Assembly (NCBI GenBank): GCA_020002185.1
Contig: CM034535.1
Coordinates: forward strand, 64,908,757-64,972,756
Source: Paraescarpia echinospica
Lineage: Eukaryota; Annelida; Polychaeta; Sabellida; Siboglinidae
Direction of reading: 5' to 3'
DNA length: 64,000 nucleotides
Position numbers and translations under genes: made by a program. How positions within the stretch are numbered: the stretch's first letter is position 1; every line of letters begins with the position of its first letter. This document shows, in pieces, positions 14,063-26,200 of the stretch. The notes beneath the pieces were generated by a model. That model had not been told where the DNA came from. It did not search any database and saw only the letters and a list, made by a program, of their open reading frames with translations.

Positions 14063-15251
14063 CAGAGCCGGTTTGTAATGATGTACACTTACTTTGTTAA
14101 TTTACTTAAGTAGAAAAGTTTACTTTTCTTGAGTAACGAAGTACAAAAAATGTGTACTCTTCCAGAGTGTAACAAAGTATTCATAATGTCTGTGTTAATT
14201 TTTTGAAGCTCCCAAAATGTTTTCAATACAAGATCCATGCCAGCAGCTGAAACTGTTTGCAACCGGCAGATTTATTTATAGATATCAGTGGGAACAACAG
14301 ACAGTAGCATTTTCTGATTGGTCAATTCACTACCATTAACCTGAATGATCACCAGGTGGCATGCAAGTTGCAAATATTTTTTCGATCCATTTAAACAGTG
14401 AGGTACAAAATCCAACGCCGTTTTTGTTATCAATGTTGAAGATGTAGATTATAAAGAGGAACATTAAACTGATTATGCTTGTTGTGTGCACCAGTGTATC
14501 AGATATGTTCAATGTACAAGACATCAACAAGACATCGCCATAGAGTGACTGCGAGCATGCACAGGTAACGCGATATTATTCCTATATTTATATAACTATA
14601 TCATGTTTGCCTAAATTTGATGGATCACCATCAGTATTATTCATTCCAATTCATTCCATCATTCCACATCCAATGTTATAAAATATTGTATTTTAGGGCA
14701 TTGTTAAGGGCCAAATACGGGTTCACATCAACATGTACTGTTATATCGCTCATTTCAACCGCGGTCCTTGCTAACCCAAAAGCTCAACACTGACAAGAGC
14801 ACAAACTGATGCAAACCGAAGCAAGAACTAGTTGAACAGATCTGATGTGATTAGCCTACTAGCTGGTTTGTTACAAGTTGCCTTAATTGGTCATGAAAAA
14901 TAACGGTCCATCTGTGATTTGTAGTAGATTTTTTTTCAGTATGAACTCTCAACTAAAATGTTCACCAGCTAGTATGTGTTTTTTGTGTAACACTAGTTAT
15001 ATAAAGCTCTTGTTTAGTTTATATACTAAATGACCTTATGAATGTTTTGTTTTACTTGCAACGGGAGGTTGTGTCAGCCTTTGTATAAGTTACTTGAGAA
15101 AAGTACTTTTAGGTTTACTTCATGTACATTTGTTTACTTTTTACTTGTACTTCATGTACACTTTTTAAAAAGTACTTTAAGTTGAGTAGCTTTTTGTTAG
15201 TTACTTGTACTTTTACTCAAGTACAAAATAAAACTACTTCTACCGGCTCTG
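14063..15251. mobile_element. hAT-like non-autonomous DNA transposon
   Basis: The ends are inverted: CAGAGCCGGT at 14063 and ACCGGCTCTG ending at 15251. Both subterminal regions carry the AAGTAC/GTACTTTTACTCAAGTAC type motifs seen in many animal hAT elements. The flanks are GCCTAAAC (14055-14062) and ACCAAAAC (15252-15259), matching at 6 of 8 positions, as expected for an aged 8-bp target-site duplication. No transposase frame lies inside, so it is a 1.19 kb non-autonomous copy. Confidence 0.75.
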
Positions 15252-16569
15252 ACCAAAACCTATATATATATATCTATGCACAAATGTAATATCTTGTATG
15301 CATTCATTGCAGTTGCTGTGGTCAACACATTAGCATTCATATCGCACTTGACCTTAATTATGGTTCATGTTAGAAATAACACATAATTGTGCATAACGAC
15401 AATCTACTTGACTCCACCTTGCATATGGAGCACGCATTAACAGGCGACTTGCTGCACGTCATAATGATTTTATTGCGGTGGCTGTGCATATGCGACTGTA
15501 TGCAGTTGCTGTTTTGCTATTCATAGCTGAAATCACACATTACCAGTATTGCACGCACTATAAATCACAGTGATACGTTTCTAATTTAGGATGCACTGCC
15601 TGCAGTTACAGGGTCAATTCTGTTTTCTAGTTCTAGTCACTAAAAAAATTAATTTTAAAAATCCACCTTAAAAAATACTAAGGAAAAAAATTATTATAAT
15701 TTGTTTTAACAATTTTATTTGCACTTGAAATCATGTGTGCACAATCACATTTGATATTATTAAAAATTCATTATTGTTCATTCAATGTTATTCGAACAAG
15801 TCATGTTCATATCTGCTGCAAAAACATTTCAACATTCGAAAATCAATCCCAATTTTAGAATAGAATATACCACATGCCTGTATCACTGGAAATCTGTGGA
15901 ATGTGATGCTATTTACAAATAAATGCATATATATATATATATATATTAACAACATCGGAGGGGAAACAATATATGTTAATTATAAAAAGCATAATAAGCA
16001 AGCAAAATGGACTCCGTTGCCCAAAGGTCTGTATGATTTGTAAAATGAAATGATGTAACCTGACAAGGCAAACATTATTAATCAATGACGCAAGACAAGC
16101 TGTTAAATGACGGATGACTTTAATCACAAATTTAATAACTTTAGTAGAATATTTTAATTGATAAATATATAAACTAGGAAAAATGCCCATCACCTGACGG
16201 GATGCCTTGGTAGATGATAGTCGTGAAAGACGTCACTTAGACAACACACAGCATAGGTAAATAAACATTATAACGCACTTACAGATATACTCATTGTGTG
16301 TGCAAAATGATGGTCGGAAAGAGTGTGAAGTTCACGTGCATCGATAGGCCCAAATAATATTCAAATTGCTATGCTATTGGCATGAGGGTAGACATAAGCA
16401 TTATTGTGTCAGCTTCATGTTGCCCAGTTTATAACACAGTAGCCGTTTTTTCAAGAATCTGCCACTTACGCGTGGTTCCTGTGATTGTAAGGTTACATTT
16501 TAGGCCTACGTATCAAGCTCACATAAGTCACATTACGCTTTACGTTCCAAACTGGTTTACCTTTTAGTC
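15252..16569. other. No gene recognised
   Basis: AT-rich sequence with a short (AT)n run near 15929-15945. No coding or RNA feature seen. Confidence 0.5.
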
Positions 16570-17190
16570 AGAAACCCAACCATGACCGAGGTATTTCAGG
16601 TCTTATCAGGTTTTTGTAAGCTATTTCTTTGATTTTCTTATATCCTATTTTGATGTTCTGTCTAAGAATACTTAGGATATTGTTGCCTTGTTTTCTGTGT
16701 CATTGATGTGAGAGCTCCATGTGTTGTTGCTTGTGATGCCTAGGTATGTCATCCGGTTAACATTCATGAGGGTATGTCCATGCAGTTGGTATGATGCTTT
16801 CATTCAAATTCACTGCCTACTTTTTGTACTCAGGATGGAACACTTCTGTTGGTGCCTTGGTGGAAGGAGATTAACCACAGCTCCTCCAAATGGGAGAGAG
16901 CATCAAGAATCAAAATCCCTCTGTACAGTTATTGTTCTTTTTGGGGGATGGCACTTTGTTATCTGCAAACGTGCAGATTGTTTATGTTATACCCTCACAG
17001 GTCATTAACATAAAATAAAATGAGGGTAGGTTCAAGTAATGAGCCTTGGGGGGCTCCTGAGACAACAGACATGAAAGTAGAAAAGCCTTGGAAAAGTCCA
17101 TCATTACTACCTCTCCTAGTCCTACACACCTCTCTCCAGAGTTTCTGTAATTTCATCAATGAAGCATTATAGTTGGGTTTCACGTGAATG
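16570..17190 (-). pseudogene. LINE reverse-transcriptase remnant
   Basis: Reading the minus strand, LQKLWREVCRTRRGSNDG is followed by SGAPQGSLLEPTLILFYVND, the SGVPQGSVLGPxLFLIYIND block of jockey-type reverse transcriptases. Further downstream, across several stops and frameshifts, pieces resembling YLGITSNNTWSSHIND can be followed to about 16590. It is a 5'-truncated, badly decayed relic; the YADD box is not recognisable. Confidence 0.7.
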
Positions 17191-18020
17191 TTCTAGTACC
17201 AGAGAAACTGTTGACAATAATACAACACCAGAAGCCTAATTGCCACATGACTGACATTCAGTAATTTAGCTAGCAAGTAATTAATAAAATTAGAATGTTA
17301 TGATATAAATGCCATTATGTTCATCATAAATATCAATGCAACATCTGACAGAAAGTCAGTTAATGGGCTGCTACAGAACCATAAAATTAGTGCATTGCAG
17401 CTTGTCTGTGGTGATGTATGACGGGAAAGTTTATGATATGGTCGTCTGTATAATATTTTACTTAAAGGTAAACAACCCAAATTAGCTGTCCTGCTAATGA
17501 TACTAACACTAACCTTATTTCTCACGCAAGGGAGTACCTAGTAGGTAGACAGTGCTAATAATTTAGGAAGTAAAAGGTCATCCAAAATTTAATTGTAATT
17601 TTGTAATATAATTCTGACTAATTTCAAAGGTATCACATGGTCATTGGAAAAAACTATTTAACTGCCGGATTACCACGCCCCACATAAGGCACATTACATT
17701 TACAGTCAGACACTGTAGATAACTAGTATTAGCTTTTGTAGTTGTTTTATTTGGGTTTTTGTCTGTTTGATCTGTTCTTTTGGGTCTGACACTGCCTTGT
17801 GCAGGGTTTATTAGTACGGTGTATTTTTATCTATTTTGTAGAAGGTGGGTTTTTCTTTCCAAATGCCAGATCCCCAGAATAATGGCAGAATAATCATATA
17901 TTGATTGTGGCCACTTAACGGAAGAAATGCAATCGACCATAGAAAACTCCTTGACTTAAGTTTTTTATGCATCGATATTAAATGTTTTTACGTATATAAC
18001 CACGGTTTCGATTTATCTGC
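17191..18020. other. No gene recognised
   Basis: AT-rich sequence without a supported coding frame, RNA gene or repeat boundary. Confidence 0.45.
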
Positions 18021-18029
18021 CACTTCACT

Positions 18030-18680
18030 GTAATGATATGAATCATCATGTCGCTGTTGAAAGGGTGTCATATGGACGACTTTTCGCAATCGCGTAGCCG
18101 AACTGGCACACAAGCAGAGGCCCAGACGAAACCGTGAAGCAAAAACAGTGCGTTGCGTGTTAAACAACGTACAGATCAACACTTGCGCTGCGTTAAGTAT
18201 TACGCTTAATTTGTGTGTTTGTGCATCACACAATAAGAAAATTAGTTACACCGTGCGTTTGATCTCAACTGGGAAGACATCGCAGACACCGGGAGACACA
18301 ACAGAGACTTGTCAGCGTACGTCTGGCTTCACATTTGTCCACTTTTCTCTTGGAAACACCTCTTGAGCGGAGCTTTACTTCATGGTATTTCATTATTTAC
18401 ACCAACATGTGTTCTTCGGGGATAATCGGTTGCAGCTCACTTACCTGTGAATGTAGCCAGACCTTGCGAATGTGATTTCTTTTCGTTCGGTCAACCGCTA
18501 CTAAATCGCTTGGGCAGGTAAAATGGCGTCTTCTTTACCTCTTCCCTAGCAAATGAACGAGCAGAGGATCATTTCCCAGCGTTCACCGCGATTGCTCGCC
18601 CATTTTGAGTCGTGGGTACGTCGTAAAACGCAACCGCTGAAACTGTGGTGTAGCAGCCGGGCACTTTGTTGACATAAATA
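18030..18680. promoter_or_regulatory. CpG-richer block, possible orphan promoter
   Basis: CpG dinucleotides are dense here compared with the surrounding AT-rich, CpG-poor sequence (for example TTCGCAATCGCGTAGCCG near 18082 and GTACGTCGTAAAACGC near 18615). A YY1-like AAAATGGCG lies near 18521, right after CAG|GTAAAA, which could be a 5' splice donor of a non-coding first exon on the plus strand. No coding exon was found in either direction nearby, so this is only a candidate transcription start region. Confidence 0.35.
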
Positions 18681-19619
18681 ACAATTGGTGCCAAACAAAA
18701 TTTACTCTGAACACGTGGTGTTTGTTGATATGCTAGGTGACAAGCCACCCCTTGTTACAAACTGACTATATTCTGAGGCAAATTCGTATCGTTGAACGAG
18801 CTAACGCTTACCAGTTAGTTACCCTGAATGTCATACCAATAAATACAGCGAGGATGTAAAATAATACATGCACCAGACAATTATAAAAGCCACAATTAAG
18901 AAATTATCTAAAAGTCCTTATCGTGGACAATAACAATTGGTGAGGTTGACTGGAGCTATGCCAAACTATTGCTGATTGTGGTATACCAATCCATGAGTTA
19001 TCACATAGCATACGCACTATTCTATTTAATACACTTTACATACATTTATTATGAAAGCAAAACTTTTAAATTTTTAGTTGCATATATTTATCAGCTTTAA
19101 TTATTCTTAAACATGCAATGATGCGATGGTACATTAAAAGGTATTAACTGTAGAAAAGTAAAAGGAGCACCTAATTACAGAAAAAGTATTCATGTCAGGT
19201 CACTGGATGACTTTATCGACAGGTGATTAATGGCTTATTCTAGTGATCATGTACATGCACAAACTCTAAATTTCACTTGATGTGGACATCATGGATACTG
19301 TTTTTATTTAAATAATTATAATAAATAATTATAATTTCATTAATATTGTCTTCCTCTCATCTCACTTTTTTAATAATAAACCTGATTGCTCCCTTTCTAT
19401 GGACACTACATTATCTGCTGTAATTTTCTCAGACCTCTGTGTGGAAGCTAGAGGCCAAGTAAAAGTACTGTAATTGGTTTTGAAATCAGTTCATTCAGTC
19501 GTAATAAAATAACCAACATGATCTACAGTTTCACTGTTTTCAACAGCTCACTGGTTAGAATAGACATAACATATTCCCTGTTATAGTAGCATTACTCATT
19601 CAGACTGCCTCACTGGCAA
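18681..19619. other. No gene recognised
   Basis: AT-rich intergenic sequence with only chance frames. Confidence 0.45.
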
Positions 19620-19985
19620 TTTCACAAGAGTACTTTGGATGTATCCCTCTAGGAGTATATTTTTCTGTGTTGATATTACGACAGTATCAATGAGGACTTA
19701 GTAAGGGTACCTGAGGTGTATCTATTTCTATCTGATGATACTCTGAATGCATCAGTGAAGGTTTCACAAGTCTATTTTAGGTGTGTACATTTCTACGCAG
19801 TGATACAGTAACTGCATCACTGACAGCATCACAAGACTTACACACAATATGTCGGATGATACTTTGCCTCATTGATGGTTTCACAACAGTACTTCAGGTG
19901 TATCACTTTTATCTAATGATACTATTGACAGCATCACGGACGGTTTCATGATTTCAGGTGTATTGCTTTCAGTCTGATGAGAGTA
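19620..19985. repeat. Degenerate tandem repeat of about 70 bp, roughly five units
   Basis: Units share the phrases CTGATGATACT, GCATCACTGAC, GGTTTCACAA and TTCAGGTGTAT, spaced about 65-80 bp apart with many substitutions. It looks like an old minisatellite. Confidence 0.6.
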
Positions 19986-21678
19986 TGGTAGCGATTACAA
20001 GACAAAAAGAGCAATAAAACAAAGTTTTTGTGTACTCCGATTGTACAAAGACATTCTTAGAAGTCTCAATGTATTTTTTCCATACGATGAGACCCACAAG
20101 GCAGATACAGGAAGCAATTTTGTTGTTGTTCAAACATATACATAATAAATGCAAGCAATACCACTGGACTTCACGCATAAACAAACACATAAAAGATATG
20201 TACATATTAAATAATAGACATATGCTATACACAACCACATACAATTCAGTCTTAACTACTACACACTTTGCTTGTACACGATATTAAAACATGCCCACAA
20301 CAAAATAATCTGTTATAATTATCTCACATAATCTGTCTAAAATAGCAATTTATTTAATCACTAAGTTACCAGACATGTATGAAAGTAGTTCGAGCAATCA
20401 TGATTCAATTCTTCTCTGGATTATGCAAGTTAGTGTCTGACAATAATGTTTTGACGGGCACAGATTCTCTATATCTATGTAATGAAACTTAGCACAAGAT
20501 TGTTAAATGGTGTAAGGGGGACATATTTTGTGGATTCTCGAAGCCCAGAACAACATAGGGGACACAGACAAGGATATGAAAAACTTAGACTGCTTTGATA
20601 TCATATACACAGGCAGGCAGGCCCATAGCCAGGATTGTGAAATTTTCAAATTTACCTGTTGTCATTTTTTATTAACCTGTTCTGCACAAAACCATGTTAC
20701 ACATGTATCAGTGGTTAATTGGGAGGAGCCAAAAGAATATCCGCGATGTGCATTTACCAAGATAATGTATATAGAAACAATACCATCACATATGAATAAT
20801 GCTTATAATCTGAACTATAGTTTATACTTACATATTATTATTCAAAGATAACAGTTCAAACCATAGCCATCTGTTTGTAAATACTTGCCAGCAATGACCA
20901 TAACACTGACAAGCCATTTGCATAATATATTATATACCTGCATGCATTAAAGTTGTAAAAAATCAAGTTATAATTTAGTCATACCTTATACAGGTTGATT
21001 ACAAGTTGACACTGATAATTATAAAGGCAGATGAAATTACAGACATACTTAATTTGACAGAAAAATACCCTAATGTATACATGCTTTACATTTGGTGAAA
21101 GTATGCGGTAGGCCTATACCACTATCTGTATACGCCTGCCAGTAACTTCACTATCAAAATATTATTCGCCATAATATGTGAAATATTAACCAATATTTAT
21201 GATGGATGCAAACATTTGAAGAGTAATAAAGATAAAAAACAAGTGAACAAAATAATGCATGTCGTAGTTGTCGCGCCTACGAGTTTGGCTTGCGACTAAA
21301 ATCGTAGACTTGTTTTATAACAATGCAAACATTGTTTTGACTTTGTTGTAGGGAAAATAAAATCAAATTATGATCTAATGCAATATCATGGTATTTGAAA
21401 AACTAAAATCCCATTATCAAAAGAGCAAAGCCTCGTTATTTGAATAAGAATTTTATTAAAAATTTTCCTAAAACCTATTCACAATAATGGGACATAAGGT
21501 CTCTGGCTAAGGGCCTGCATAGTTTACTCCAAACACAAGTGCTGTGGATAAGTTGTTTCCAACAAAACTCATCTTTGGTTTGCCGAGATATTTTTTGAAT
21601 GACCTATCTTCTGAATGCACAGGTGTATATCTGATTATACCTAAAAATAAACACATGTATAGATGTAGTTGTCTATAT
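19986..21678. other. No gene recognised; possible distal poly(A) signal of the receptor
   Basis: AT-rich. The first AATAAA on the minus strand that I noticed downstream of the receptor stop codon is at 21452-21457. If used, the 3' UTR would be about 1.6 kb and would contain the GT-rich array. Confidence 0.35.
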
Positions 21679-22200
21679 GTGTGGTGTGGTGTGCGTGTGG
21701 TGTGTATGTGCGTGCGTGCATGTGTGTGGTGTGTGTGTGATGTGTATGTGTGCGTGTGTACGTGTGAGCGTGTGTATGTGACACTGTGTGTGTGGTGTGT
21801 GGTGTGTGTGCGTGTCTGCGTGTGTGAGGTGTGTGTGTGTGTGTGACACTGCGTGTGTGTGTGGTGTGTGTGTAGTGTGTGTGTGTGTGTGACACTGCGT
21901 GTGTGTGTGTGGTGTGTGTGTGTGTGTGTGGTGTGTGCTTGTGTGTGGTGTGTGCGTGTGTGTGCGTGTGTGTGCGTGGTGTCTGTGTGGTGTGTGTGGT
22001 GTCTGTGTGGTGTGTGTGGTGTGTGTGTTGTGTGTGTGTGGTGTGGTGTGCGTGTGTGGTGTGTGTGGTGTGTGTGGTGTGTGTGGTGTGTGGTGAGTGT
22101 GGTGTGTGTGTGTGTATATGCGTGCGTGCATGTATGTATGAGTGTACCTGCATGTGTGTGTGTGTGCATGTGTGCGTGAGGTGTGTGTGTGTGCATACGT
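21679..22200. repeat. GT-rich low-complexity array (TGTG/GTGTGGTG)
   Basis: About 520 bp of TG dinucleotides interrupted by GGTG, GCGTG and GACACTGCG blocks, with short higher-order repeats such as TGTGTGTGACACTGCGTG occurring at least twice. Alternating purine-pyrimidine sequence of this length can adopt Z-DNA. It opens artificial Cys/Val- and His/Thr-rich frames on both strands, which are not genes. Confidence 0.9.
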
Positions 22201-23024
22201 GTTGTGCGGAAGATGCATTATGATGGTTAAATTAATTTATGCATAAAAGTTAACCTATGAATGACAAACAAAATTATGACACATGCTAGTGTAGTTAAAT
22301 TATAACATACATCCACTGAATTGTTCTATCTCTGAAACACCCATAGGTTTGAGCTTAGCTTAACCATCTTAGACGATCTAACACTAGGAAAGGAATTTGA
22401 TACAACATGCATACTATTGCATTGATAAACGCAGTTTTACCATTAACAACAATACAACTTAATTTATAAAAGGACCTGCGAATTCATATCAACTCCTGGG
22501 TAACATATAAAGAAGTATAATTTACATATATAAATAGTAACAATAGTATTTCACATTTTTAAGTACATGTAACATCACGCTGACTTTCCTAATGTGGCCA
22601 GTCATTTTAGTTTCACACAAAAACAAAACTACTACCCTGCAACACCACACTCAGGGAGTCTCAAATTGTAGATATAAACATAAACGATACGATTGTTTGG
22701 TATAACAAACAAAATCAGGAAAAAAACACAATAATGTCCATCGACACAATATACAACCACAACAATGTACGACCACGGCTAAAAGATCTGATAACTTCCC
22801 AATTTGGGAAAAAGCTGGCAGCGGACAATTTCTGCTAGGACAATAACTTTTTCTCAGCGGTGCTCAAAAGCAAGTGATCTATATTTAGAAAAAATCCAAT
22901 TTAACAAGCCACCAACCTAAATCACGGCAACCTTAGCACGTTCACTGGATTTGCGATGGAATTTGCTTCCATGCAGACGTTGACCCCAATACCATCTCTT
23001 GTTGGCACTAGCACAGTTCCGCGC
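22201..23024 (-). other. 3' flank or 3' UTR of the nuclear receptor
   Basis: Directly downstream of the receptor stop codon on the minus strand. I found no AATAAA or ATTAAA on the sense strand in this stretch and no other coding frame. Confidence 0.45.
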
Positions 23025-23266
23025 TCATTCTATCAGGTTGAATACTTCTGCGTGGAAGTCTGCAGAAAACTCTGGCTTGCCTTTGATCGTTCCCAGCATG
23101 CATCGGTGCTCAACACTGAGTTCACGTAGACTTGAGATAATCATTAGTAGGCGGGGAAAGAGTCCGTTCTCGGTTGGGTGATTGCTGGCAATCTCAGCCT
23201 GAAGAGCCTGGATGAGTGTCTCTTGTAGCTTGCTCACAGTTTCGTGATTCTTCAGGCCATGGCGAT
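23025..23266 (-). CDS. Nuclear receptor last exon: LBD helices 9-12 and stop
   Basis: Acceptor CCTTGCCTTAACCAG; it completes the Asp of [18 protein letters not shown], runs through [17 protein letters not shown] and ends [12 protein letters not shown] then TGA. HAEVFNL fits the AF-2 coactivator helix pattern, so the receptor looks able to activate. The acceptor and first exon bases are the founder unit of the tandem array immediately upstream. Confidence 0.92.
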
Positions 23267-26200
23267 CTGGTTAAGGCAAGGACATGCTTAGAGTTAACAT
23301 AGAATTAATATATAATTAACATATAATTAACGACTCATCATTTAATCAAAACTTTTTCAGGCCTGATGATCTGGGTAAGGCAAGGTGTGCTTGGAGTTAA
23401 CATAAAATTAATGATTCTTTATGGCATGGCAATCTTGGTAAGGCAAGGACATGCTTAGAGTTATATAATTAACAATTCTTCAGGCCATGGCGATCTTGGT
23501 AAGGCAAGGACATGCTTAGATTTAACATGAAATTAACAACTCTTTAGGCCGTTGCAATCTGGGTAAGGCAAATGTGCTTTGAGTTAACATAGAATTAATG
23601 ATTATTCAGGCCGTTGCAATCTGGGTAAGGCAAGGACATGCTTAGAGTAAACATAGAATCAATGATTCTTCAGGCCATGATGATCTGGGTAAAGTAAGGA
23701 CACTGTTTAGAGTTATCATAGAATTAATGACTCTTCAGGCCGTGGCAATCTGGGTAAGGTAAGGTCATGCTTAGTTGACAGAATTAACACATTTTCAATC
23801 CATGGCAATATGGGCATGGTGACAGCTTAGAGTTAAAACAGATTTAGTTACTCTTCAATACATGGTGAACTGGGAATTGTAATGACATTAGACTTTATTT
23901 ACAGTATTAATAAGTCATCAGTCAACTGTGATATGGGAAATGTAACAGCATCTACAGAACAGTGGTTGATTCTGTTAATCATATTAGTATATGCACAGCT
24001 CAGATCACTTGTGTTCTGCCATATAGTAAACATTTATTGTACGGTGTGGAGGACAGTGTATGCACATTTATTGTACGGTGTGGAGGACAGTGTATGCACA
24101 TTTATTGTACAGTGTGGAGGACAGTGTATGCACATTTATTGTACAGTGTGGAGGACAGTGTATGCACATTTATTGTACGGTGTGGAGGACAGTGTATGCA
24201 CATTTATTGTACGGTGTGGAGGACAGTGTATGCACATTTATTGTACGGTGTGGAGGACAGTGTATGCACATTTATTGTACGGTGTGGAGGACAGTGTATG
24301 CACATTTTATTGTACGTGTGGAGGACAGTGTATGCACATTTATTGTACGGTGTGGAGGACAGTGTATGCACATTTATTGTACGGTGTGGAGGACAGTGTA
24401 TGCACATTTATTGTACGGTGTGGAGGACAGTGTATTTATTGTACACATTTGCAGTGAGGACAGTGTATGCACATTTATTTACGGGTGTGGAGGACAGTGT
24501 ATGCACATTTATTGTACGGTGTGGAGGACAGTGTATGCACATTTATTGTACGGTGTGGAGGACAGTGTATGCACATTTATTGTACAGTGTGGGTGAGGAC
24601 AGTGTATGCACATTTATTGTATGGTGTGGAGGACAGTGTATGCACATTTATTGTACAGTGTGGAGGACAGTGTATGCACATTTATTGTACGGTGTGGAGG
24701 ACAGTGTATGCACATTTATTGTACGGTGTGGAGGACAGTGTATGCACATTTATTGTACAGTGTGAAGGACAGTGTATGCACATTTATTGTACGGTGTGGA
24801 GGACAGTGTATGCACATTTATTGTACAGTGTGAAGGACAGTGTATGCACATTTATTGTACGGTGTGGAGGACAGTGTATGCACATTTATTGTACAGTGTG
24901 GAGGACAGTGTATGCACATTTATTGTACGGTGTGGAGGACAGTGTATGCACATTTATTGTACTGTGTGGAGGACAGTGTATGCACATTTATTGTACGGTG
25001 TGGAGGACAGTGTATGCACATTTATTGTACAGTGTGGAGGACAGTGTATGCACATTTATTGTACTGTGTGGAGGACAGTGTATGCACATTTATTGTACGG
25101 TGTGGAGAACAGCATATACACATTTATTGTACGGTATGGAGGACAGTGTATGCACATTTATTGTACGGTGTGGAGTACAGTGTATACACATTTATTGTAC
25201 GGTTTAGAGGACAGTGTATGCACATTTATTGTACGGTGTGGAGGATAGTGTATGCACATTTATTGTACGGTGTGGAGGACAGTGTATGCACATTTATTGT
25301 ACGGTGTGGAGGACAGTGTATGCACATTTATTGTACGGTGTGGTGGACAGTGTATGCACATTTATTGTACAGTGTGGAGGACAGTGTATGCACATTTATT
25401 GTACGGTGTGGAGGACAGTGTATGCACATTTATTGTACTGTGTGGAGGACAGTTTATGCACATTTATTGTACGGTGTGGAGGACAGTGTATGCACATTTA
25501 TTGTATGGTGTGGAGGACAGTGTATGCACATTTATTGTACAGTGTGGAGGACAGTGTATGCACATTTATTGTATGGTGTGGAGGACAGTGTATGCACATT
25601 TATTGTACAGTGTGAAGGACAGTGTATGCACATTTATTGTACGGTGTGGAGGACAGTGTATGCACATTTATTGTACTGTGTGGAGGACAGTGTATGCACA
25701 TTTATTGTACGGTGTGGAGGACAGTGTATGCACATTTATTGTACGGTGTGGAGGACTGTGTATGCACATTTATTGTACGGTGTGGAGGACAGTGTATGCA
25801 CATTTATTGTACGGTGTGGAGGACAGTGTATGCACATTTATTGTACGGTGTGGAGGACAATGCAAGCACATTTTTTAAATGGACCACTGCCATGTAATAA
25901 ATTGTCAGCCATTTTCGTTTTTTCTACTTTTCAAAGTTACACCTGCCAAATACAATTACATCAATAAAAATCATCCCGTTTAAATTATATTCGTTTTTGA
26001 AAGTCTTCTAGCAAAATAGTACAGAAGAACATTAATTCAAATGCAGTTTAATAGTTGTTGTTAACACATATTTCAATACTAAAATCTGTAGATACAGTCG
26101 AACCTCGCTTTACAGTCACCTCAGTAATACAGCCACCTCACAATCAAGGTCACACTAGGATAGTCCTGTTAAAACAGTCACCTTGCAATTCAGGTCACTT

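Noticed and set aside
21507..22223. His/Thr-rich and Cys/Val-rich frames
   Set aside because: Translation of GT/CA low-complexity DNA.
23882..25967. Several long Cys/Tyr/His-rich frames in all three plus frames
   Set aside because: Product of the 34-bp minisatellite; all frames are open because the unit lacks stops, and the array lies antisense in a receptor intron.
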